Shown here: positions 57,432 to 64,000 of the stretch, one piece after another | Numbering within the stretch: position 1 is the first letter of the stretch | Layout: each line of letters starts with the position of its first letter | NCBI RefSeq assembly: GCF_024323335.1 | Contig: NC_066579.1 | Coordinates: 372,001-436,000 of the forward strand | Source of the DNA: Lathyrus oleraceus | Lineage: Eukaryota; Streptophyta; Magnoliopsida; Fabales; Fabaceae | Direction: 5' to 3' | Length of the DNA: 64,000 bases | Translations under genes and position numbers: made by a program | The notes under the pieces: model-generated | What the model was told of the DNA's origin: nothing | The model's database searches: none | What the model saw: only the letters and a program-made list of their open reading frames with translations

Positions 57432-59256
57432 TGTAACACCCCGATTAAAATAAGAGAGTTATTTAATTGAGTTAATATTATTTTATTAATTTAATTAAAT
57501 AAAGTTGAATTATTGGATTATTTTTATTATTACTATAGATGTTATTTATTTTATAATAATAATTAAAAATAAATAAATGGAATATGAAGAGTGGAAGGGT
57601 AAAAGTGGAAATTGGATAAAAGAGGCCAAAGTGAGGACTCAGGTTGTTTCACGTGTTTTGCCTCAGAGTCAGAGAAAGGGGGGAGAAACGCTGAAGAGAA
57701 AGAGAAGGAAGAGGAAAAGACCAAAGATTGCTCAGAGCTTCCTTCAATCCAAAGAGGTAAGGGGTCTGAACCTTATTAAACAATAATATGCTGAAAATGG
57801 TGAAATATTGGATGAACGAAAATGGGGATTTTAATCGAAGGAATTCGTAGAAATTATATGCAATGATGTTAGGATTTGTGAAATCGAATAGGGGACTATT
57901 TGTATTAGATGATATGAGTGATTTTGTGTGAAATTTGGACTGTGGAAGGATGAATTTGGATAGATCTCGTAGCAGAAAAAGCCATTGCAGATCTGGAATT
58001 CTGGTTTCTGGTCATACGCGTATGGCACTATGCAATACGCGTATGAGATTGCTGGTACGCGTATCGCACTAGGCAATACGCGTATGGATGAGGAAGATGA
58101 TGTTTTGAACGTGTTTTGGTCTCTGTTGGTACGCGTATGGGAATGTGATACGCGTAGCATACGCGTATGGACATGGGCAATACGCGTATGGATTTGGTCA
58201 GGCGTGGGTAATACGCGTATGAGCATAGGCAATACGCGTATGGGCAGACTTGTGGTCTTTCCTGGGCTGTTGTTGTGCAGTTTTGGTTGTTTAGGCTGAG
58301 CGAGGTAACTTAGCTGATGCATGGTATACGAGGGATCATTTCCCGTTGCTTTGAGTGGTATAAATATTAGTAGAGTGTGATAATACTGTGTTTGATTATG
58401 TGGCATGATGTGATATGCTTTTGTGATAGAATGTGTTAATGATGATGATAACATGACTATCTGATGCTGTTGTTGCTATGTTGATTATGATGCATGCTTG
58501 GTGTGCATGCATTCATGAAAGGCCGATGCCTAGTGATGAACGGACTGAGTTCCAATGATGTTGTTGACTCCGGGCTTGTTGAGAGGCTTGGTTCCTTGCG
58601 GGGAACTCGGATTCTATGGTGGTGAATCTGGGAGTGGTGATCCTGTAGTTGGTCACAAAATGGGTATACCGAGTCGTGTTGAGTCATGCATGGGTGTGTG
58701 CATTGCATTTGATATGTTGTTTTGTTGATGTTCATGACTATGTTGATTATGATGATTATGATGAGCTGTGTTGGCATATGTGAAATATATTTATGTTTAT
58801 ATTTCTGTCGTTATATTATTATCTAATAATGTAATTCTCACCCCTTCTGCATGTGTTTATGTTCATCTATGATGAGCAATGTGCAGATAAAGAGGAGTAG
58901 CTATTGCTGAGGTTTGAAGAATAAGTGTAGAGTTATTCTACAGAGTCGAGTCAAATGCTCTGGTCATGTGACACCGGGGTTATGGGATTCGATAGATAAT
59001 TGATTATTATTTACGTTGTTTATGATGACTAACATGTTGAGATGTTTTGTTGAGATAATGTTGAACCATTATTATGAATTGTTATATGATGAATGATAAT
59101 ATTAATGTTGTTGTCCGCTGCGAAGTTTTAATAAAATAAATAATATGTTTTATGTTGTGATGCGATAATTGTTATGTTGTAAGAAATGTAAACTCTTCTA
59201 CATGTTGTACTCTGATAATCTATTTAAATATGTCGTTTGGGTAGAAGGGTGTTACA
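57432..59256 (+). repeat. 3' LTR of the chromovirus, 1,825 bp
   Basis: Nearly identical to the 5' LTR. It has 10 instead of 12 TACGCGTA palindromes because the 52-bp unit occurs only once (58178 region). Minus-strand frames here (57831-58454 and others) are by-products of the repeats. Confidence 0.93.
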
Positions 59257-59261
59257 AAAAA

Positions 59262-60240
59262 CCACATTCTTCCCATGCTCGCTTAGCGAAACCCTTCCTC
59301 GCTAAGTGATATTTATCCTCGCTAAGAGAAAGCTTGCTAAGCAAAGCTTCATCCTCGCTAAGCGATGTCCCCCAGAATTGCAAAAAAATTAGAAACGCTA
59401 TTCCACTTAAAGCCCTATCGAAACTCGAATTTTGATCCCTAATCACCCCAAATCGAACAGAAAACAACATATACATATCATAGCATGATTAATACATCGT
59501 ATATTCGCTCATTAAACACCTAATCCATCACTTTATCATGAATTTAAGGTTATGCTGATAATACCAAAAACTTACTCATGAACAACAACTCAATCAATTA
59601 TCACATCCAGAGGCACACGAAAACCAATAATCAAATCATGCGCGAATTTCATATATTTCACATAAATTATAATAGAATTATAACACGTTTCTCTCAATAA
59701 CACATAAACATCAACAATGGTGAAAGTAAGAGAACAATTTAGAGGAGGTTAAATACCCCTTTCCACCTTCATGCATTTGACACCAATATTAGAGTAATTC
59801 CCCTACCTTAATTTCCAGTAGCAAGTTTTCAATTTACATTATGTCTTCTTCTTCCCAGAGCTCTTCTTAGGATTCCTAACTACTTGCCTTTTTCCCCCCA
59901 CTTTTCTCAAATTTTACGTATCACATAAAGTTTCAATCTCTCACATTATCTATATAAATAACGTAATTATATTTTTCATAATTCTACTTTCCTTCAACTT
60001 ATGGGCTTTTACTCCTTACTGTACTAATTTCACAAAAATTCTAATTACGCCCCATAATTCACCATTTCTTTTATTTTATTATTTTTAATTAAATGAAATC
60101 TATTAACTCTCAATAAAATCCAATAAAATATCACACACAAATTATACGAAGCATTTTAATCATCCAAATAATTAAAAAATAAATATTAAAAATTAAATTA
60201 AATTAATTAATTGAATTCAAGACGTTATAAATTTTACTTC
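59262..60240 (-). mobile_element. Truncated LTR-like sequence, part 2
   Basis: Continuation of 50618-51026 after the chromovirus insertion. At 59279-59365 it has five TCGCTAAGCGA-like words. It then holds non-coding AT-rich sequence with, on the minus strand, a GGTGGAAAGGGGTATTTAACC word at about 59747 comparable to the leader words of the other two LTRs. The outer end near 60230 is poorly defined. The minus frame at 59252-59476 is formed by the repeats and has no family signature. Confidence 0.4.
59279..59365. repeat. Cluster of TCGCTAAGCGA-type palindromic words
   Basis: Five words: CTCGCTTAGCGAA, CTCGCTAAGTGAT, CTCGCTAAGAGAA, CTTGCTAAGCAAAG and CTCGCTAAGCGATG, at 13-30 bp spacing. Each is a full or near palindrome around the same core. 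Confidence 0.8.
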
Positions 60241-60505
60241 ACCCATGATTTTTAAAACGTCACTTAACTTTTTAATTTATAATAAACAAATTTAATTTAG
60301 TACTTTTAAAATGTATTTTTTAAAATATAAAACAAATAAATTATCAAACTATTAATTTATAAATTTTTTAATATACTCCTTTTATTCGTATTTTATAAAA
60401 AAAAAATCAATATTTTATATTTATTAAATAATTAATGTATCTATAAATAAATAATTTATTCAATAAATTAAAAAAAAAATCAAATTTTATTTATAAAAGA
60501 AAAAA
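60241..60505. other. AT-rich upstream region of the F-box gene
   Basis: Very AT-rich with many A and T runs. No single TATA box can be chosen with confidence. Confidence 0.4.
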
Positions 60506-61756
60506 ATGGGAGTATATCCCACCGAGAGAATAGACCCTAACTTGATCGTTTCACTTCTGGTCTCAGATGCGATGGCATATCCCACCGAGGGATCAAACCC
60601 TAACCTCACCGATTCCCCGCCTTGCAAAGATCTGATGACACCTCCCGCCGATTCACTGCCCACTCTTCCTTTCGACCTCATAATAGAAATACTTTATAGG
60701 CTACCCGTGAAACTTCTCATCCAATTACGTTCTGTCTGCAAATCCAAATCTTTGAATTCTATCATATTCAATCCTTCTTTCGTCAGAAAACACCTTAACG
60801 CGTCAACCACGCGCCTCCTCCACTTTGCAGCCTACCAAAACCCCTTCTATCTCTTCAATCTAAAGTCTTACCCACTCCAATCCATCATGGCCACTGATAT
60901 AACCACTAACTTCACTCAATTAGGGTTTCCTTGCTACAATGATAATATCAACAATTTGTATTACATTGCTTGCTCCTGTGACGGAATTCTCTGTCTTGCT
61001 GACCAGTATCAGCATACAGTTGTATTGTGGAATCCTTCCATTAGAAAATTCAAAAAATTGCCCCCTTTTCAATACCCTCAACTGGTTAATACTGAGCTTT
61101 ATGTCACCTATGGATTCGGCTATGATCCTGTTTCGGATCATTACAAAGTGGTTGCTCTTTATAACTCTGGTATCCATGACGACACGACTACAGTACAGGT
61201 TCTTACTCTGGGTACTCATTATTGGAGAAGGCTTCCTGCCTTCCCTTTTGGGGTTATATTTGATGATGGAGCTGGAAAATGTGTATGCGGCACAGTTAAT
61301 TGGTTGGCCTATATTGACATTATTAATTGGTTGGCCTATACTGAAATTTCTGAGACTCGTCGTTTTATTGTTTCTTTTGATTTGGCTAAGGAGTCTTATC
61401 AAAAGATTTCCCTTCCTCCTGACCATAGAAGGAGAGATGGGTGGAACATAAAATTGTTTGTGTGGAGGGATTGCTTGGGTATAATTTTCGATCACGATGT
61501 TTGGGTCATGGAGACATATGGAATTCAAGAGTCTTGGGTTAAATTGTTCAGTGTTTCTTTCTTGCAAGATCCTCGTATGTCTTCTATCTTGACCAAGGCA
61601 TCGTATATCTGTGACGGTCAATTGCTGCTGGAGCTTAAGGAGAAACAGAAAATGAAGTTGATTGTCTACGATTCCAAGAATGACACTTTTAAGGTTACCA
61701 AGTTTTTAAACACCTCAGAAATTTGTGTTGAGAGTTTGCTATCACCTGACATGTAG
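60506..61756 (+). CDS. F-box protein with F-box-associated (FBA) domain, 416 aa
   Basis: Substrate-receptor subunit of SCF ubiquitin ligases: the F-box binds SKP1 and the C-terminal domain selects the target. The F-box covers about residues 51-95 (LPFDLIIEILYRLPVKLLIQLRSVCKS). The FBA-type domain follows, with SCDGILCLAD at about 153, WNPSIRKFKKLP at about 173, YGFGYDPVSDHYKVV near 200, and a C-terminal IVYDSKNDTFKV. It resembles the large legume group of F-box/kelch-like At3g23880 relatives. It is a single exon, as usual for the group. The N-terminus is odd: a YPTE...NPNL segment occurs twice in 33 residues. Family members usually begin close to TPPADS, so translation may start at the Met of MTPPADS (residue 44). 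A second internal repeat, NWLAYIDI / NWLAYTEI, lies near 265-283. No frame break; target unknown. Confidence 0.9.
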   Translation: MGVYPTERIDPNLIVSLLVSDAMAYPTEGSNPNLTDSPPCKDLMTPPADSLPTLPFDLIIEILYRLPVKLLIQLRSVCKSKSLNSIIFNPSFVRKHLNASTTRLLHFAAYQNPFYLFNLKSYPLQSIMATDITTNFTQLGFPCYNDNINNLYYIACSCDGILCLADQYQHTVVLWNPSIRKFKKLPPFQYPQLVNTELYVTYGFGYDPVSDHYKVVALYNSGIHDDTTTVQVLTLGTHYWRRLPAFPFGVIFDDGAGKCVCGTVNWLAYIDIINWLAYTEISETRRFIVSFDLAKESYQKISLPPDHRRRDGWNIKLFVWRDCLGIIFDHDVWVMETYGIQESWVKLFSVSFLQDPRMSSILTKASYICDGQLLLELKEKQKMKLIVYDSKNDTFKVTKFLNTSEICVESLLSPDM

Positions 61757-62569
61757 ATGCAAGGCTATGTCACCTGACATTTATGTTTATTTATGCTTTT
61801 TATTGTGTTTTTGCTCTGAATACAGGCTGCTGGATTATTATGTCCGTATTAATATTGTTCAACTAAGTTCTGTTTCGTACCAGTTTTTATCACAATGCTC
61901 TCTTTTCTTCATATTACCCTTCATCTACTTGAAGGAATTGAACAATTTAGTGCACAATGATGATCTGTTTACTTCCTTTTCAATGACAAATTGCAGTTAT
62001 AGTGTTTTAATGATAAGTGATCAAGTATAATAGGTTATCCAATAGCTATAGCATTCTAGTGTATTGGTTACTATTTTCCGAGTCTTAGGATTGGCTGCAC
62101 TAGAAAATACTATAGAGTACCTTGCAACATCTAAAAAGTGATACCAGTTTTGTTTCAACACACAATGCGTAGAACTCTGTTTCCATGGCAATGACTGTTA
62201 TGTTGACAGAGGGTTTCAATATGAGTATGATACTTGAAATTGATCCTTTAAATTCATTTTCTTTTATGGTGTTACTTTTGGTCTAGAAAAGATGATGAAT
62301 ACAGTTGAATTCACCAAGGACTCATATCAAACAATAAAACCTTTCATGATGATAATGTTTCAAGGCGTGTATGTCCAAAAGCTCCTGTCTCCTTATTTAT
62401 AAACTCTAGCATATCAGCCAAAATGAAAAGATCAGAACCTAAAAACAAGTATGCCACGAGCGATCTTTCTGCCAACTTCAAGTTGTTCCTGAATCTTTTT
62501 TTTCCACCTCCAAGTTGTACCTCACATCCTCTAAAAGAGGAATCTTAATTACTGATTTTTTTGAAAGTT
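61757..62569. other. 3' flank of the F-box gene, no gene seen
   Basis: The first part is probable 3' untranslated sequence; TATGTCACCTGACAT overlaps the stop region as a short direct repeat (about 61740 and 61768). Around 62290-62345 the plus strand reads VEFTKDSYQTIKP, similar to the FDLAKESYQKISLP segment of the FBA domain, so a decayed F-box fragment is possible. The plus frame at 61725-62030 is probably not a gene. Confidence 0.4.
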
Positions 62570-63160
62570 TTGATAAATTCGGGAGTTTTTCTTAAAATTT
62601 CTCGTTTGGACGCAGAATTACCAGATTTATTGCAAAATTACCGGATATTTTGTAAAAGAATGCAGAAATGCCGGACATTTACAAAATTGTCTGTACAAAT
62701 TTAAGGTTTTATGGGAAAATTACGAAGAATTACCGGATTTTTTTAAAATCTGAAAAGAAGTTACTAGATATTTGAAAAAAAAAAGGTAATATAACGTTAT
62801 AACAACGCCAAAAATTTTGCAGATTCCGGACTTTTCGAAAAAATCTGTAAAACTACCAAAGATTCCGGATGTTTCCCAAAAATCCGTTAAATATTCAAAG
62901 GATTTCCGGATTTTTATAAAAAATTCCGTAAAACTTCAAAGAATTTTTGATTTTTTCAAAAAAACTCAGAAAAACTGCATAATAATTTTGAGTATTTGTC
63001 AAAAATTTGATAAAACTTCAACGAATTTCCGGATATTTGAAGAAAATTCGATAAAATATCATATCAAAATTTTAATTGTTCGGTAAAAATGCACAAAAAG
63101 TCAACTTCGCCAAATTTTTTGTATAGCATATTTTAAAACAACTACCGGATATTTTGTTTC
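62570..63160. repeat. Degenerate minisatellite with TTCCGGATTTTT-type words
   Basis: Words such as ACCGGATATTTTG, TTCCGGATTTTTATAAAAAA, ATTCCGTAAAACTTCAAAG and TTCCGGATATTTGAAG return at roughly 40-55 bp spacing across 600 bp. Units are strongly diverged. The plus frame at 62817-63086 consists of these repeats (IPDFSKKSVKLPK, IPDVSQKSVKYSK) and is probably not a gene. Confidence 0.7.
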
Positions 63161-63535
63161 TATCAGATTTTTACATAGAGAATTTTTTACTACAACGTGG
63201 AATAGGTTTTGTTGAATCTAACAAACAAAAATGACAATTTCTTTTTCCACTCTTATGGTGTGGGTCGCACCTCTGAAAATTTAAAAATGTCCTTAGATGA
63301 TTTCGAAAATGCATATATGGCCACCTTGCACGATCATCTCATCATCTCTCTCACAATACATACCTCTCCATAACCCAAAATTCTTAAAAATTTTATTTTC
63401 AATCAACTTTTCGACTCCAAATTATCATTCTTGTGGTTCATCACATAAAATGGAGCAAAATAAATTGCATTTTAAGGTAAAATTCATTCATTTCATACCT
63501 CATTGCTTGCATTATTCTTGTTCTTGAGCTAAAAA
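63161..63535. other. AT-rich stretch before the FAR1/MULE-like frame
   Basis: No clear feature. A short frame starting MEQNKLHFK at 63450 followed by GTAAAATT, and a CTGTTTCAG at about 63570-63580, may be the first exon and intron of the next gene. Confidence 0.35.
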
Positions 63536-64000
63536 ATGAACGTTACATATACATCTTTGAATTCACCTACCATCTGTTTCAGAGATGCATCTCCGAAGTT
63601 GCCTGTTACTGTGAATTTTTTAACCGTTTTTCTGTTTTGGTTTGTATTAGATATATTATACCTGAATATGTTTCCCAAAGTTGCTGCAAGTAATAATGTA
63701 AAACCGGATGAAGTGAAGGACAATGTTAAATTGGATGAGGTGAATGATGATGTTAAATCAGGTGCTAGATCGGTCGATGTCGAGTTAGATCTTGGTTAAC
63801 AATTTATAAATGAAAAACTATTTACTTCCCGTGAACATACGCTTGAATGGGTCCCCGTGAAGGCCATGAAATTGGGGTTTGACACTGTAATCGGAAGATC
63901 CAAAAATGGTTCTAATAGAAGGCAAGCATTTGTAACCATGATATCCGAGAGAAGTGGCATGTATGTTCCACTGATTCAGAAGTTGAAACGTGATGACATC
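63536..64000 (+). pseudogene. FAR1/MULE-type protein, N-terminal part with a premature stop, cut by the window end
   Basis: From 63800 the plus strand reads LFTSREHTLEWVPVKAMKLGF and then FVTMISERSGMYVP, the start of the FAR1/FHY3-like DNA-binding region found in Mutator-like transposases and their domesticated relatives. The frame before it (63536-63799) is the same frame and ends in VDVELDLG with TAA at 63797-63799. Reading through this stop joins both parts without shift, so a nonsense mutation (or a short unseen intron) separates them. The 5' part has an acidic KPDEV / KLDEV / DVKSG repeat. The remaining zinc-binding and transposase domains would lie beyond the window. Confidence 0.6.

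Larger units (their letters stand above)
51027..59256 (+). mobile_element. Complete Ty3/gypsy chromovirus (Tekay-like), 8,230 bp
   Basis: Two LTRs (51027-52904 and 57432-59256), each starting TGTAACACCCC and ending GGGTGTTACA. A PBS for initiator Met tRNA lies after the 5' LTR and a purine tract before the 3' LTR. One gag-pol region carries a C-terminal chromodomain. The 5-bp flanks are AAAAA on both sides (51022-51026, 59257-59261), a possible target duplication although a weak one because it is a homopolymer. Outside one 52-bp repeat unit and a 1-bp indel, I counted fewer than ten substitutions between the LTRs in 1.8 kb, so the insertion is young. Chromodomain elements of this group are known to prefer certain chromatin for integration. 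A one-base frameshift in gag suggests this copy cannot make a full polyprotein by itself. Confidence 0.93.

Noticed and set aside
57831..58777. Minus-strand frames of 207 and 106 codons in the 3' LTR (and matching ones at 51427-52425)
   Set aside because: They run through the TACGCGTA repeat and non-coding LTR and have no protein features except the repeat-derived RVLP/TRIA words.
60920..61621. 233-codon minus-strand frame
   Set aside because: It is the shadow of the F-box gene.

Overview
The window is nuclear DNA of a plant, most likely a legume of the tribe Fabeae (pea, vetch, lentil or grass pea). The genes have plant-type GT-AG introns and belong to plant families (GDSL lipase, U2AF65 with an RS domain, F-box/FBA protein). 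The repeats include a nearly 5-kb solo LTR whose ends look like the giant Ogre elements typical of Fabeae. The tribe is an inference from repeat style; no marker gene fixes the species.

Layout. 1-3360 is retrotransposon debris: a copia reverse transcriptase on the minus strand, a small inverted piece and a gypsy gag scrap. 3363-9068 holds two five-exon GDSL esterase/lipase genes, tail to tail, with a third GDSL last-exon remnant and a decayed copia 5' end between them. 10257-16224 is a complete 13-exon gene for the large subunit of splicing factor U2AF, on the minus strand. 16300-21490 is repeat-rich, with a 370-bp direct duplication, a cluster of TTCGAA-type words, one small unknown ORF and another copia relic.

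21497-29191 is a two-level nest. A Tekay-like solo LTR (target duplication AAAAT) carries inside it a 4,976-bp Ogre-like solo LTR (target duplication GAAGG). The outer LTR itself landed in an unrecognised multi-exon minus-strand gene, whose parts flank it on both sides.

30093-50617 is one uninterrupted satellite array of an AT-rich 82-bp monomer, about 250 copies in 20.5 kb. From about 33226 it is organised as a higher-order repeat of about 4.65 kb with three full copies and one partial copy. The array ends abruptly in a truncated LTR-like sequence (50618-51026, continuing at 59262-60240). That sequence is split by a complete, young Ty3/gypsy chromovirus (51027-59256) with two LTRs, PBS, gag-pol and chromodomain, but a one-base frameshift in gag.

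60506-61756 is an intact-looking F-box gene. The right end holds a degenerate CCGGA-type minisatellite and the start of a FAR1/MULE-like reading frame with a premature stop, running off the window.

The host genes are unrelated in function and form no cluster apart from the GDSL family. The most unusual signals are the satellite with its higher-order structure, and the fact that three LTR-type sequences and one further duplicated repeat each carry a private cluster of short palindromic words (GTTAAC, TACGCGTA, TCGCTAAGCGA, TTCGAA). In the three LTR-type sequences the clusters lie at a comparable place.
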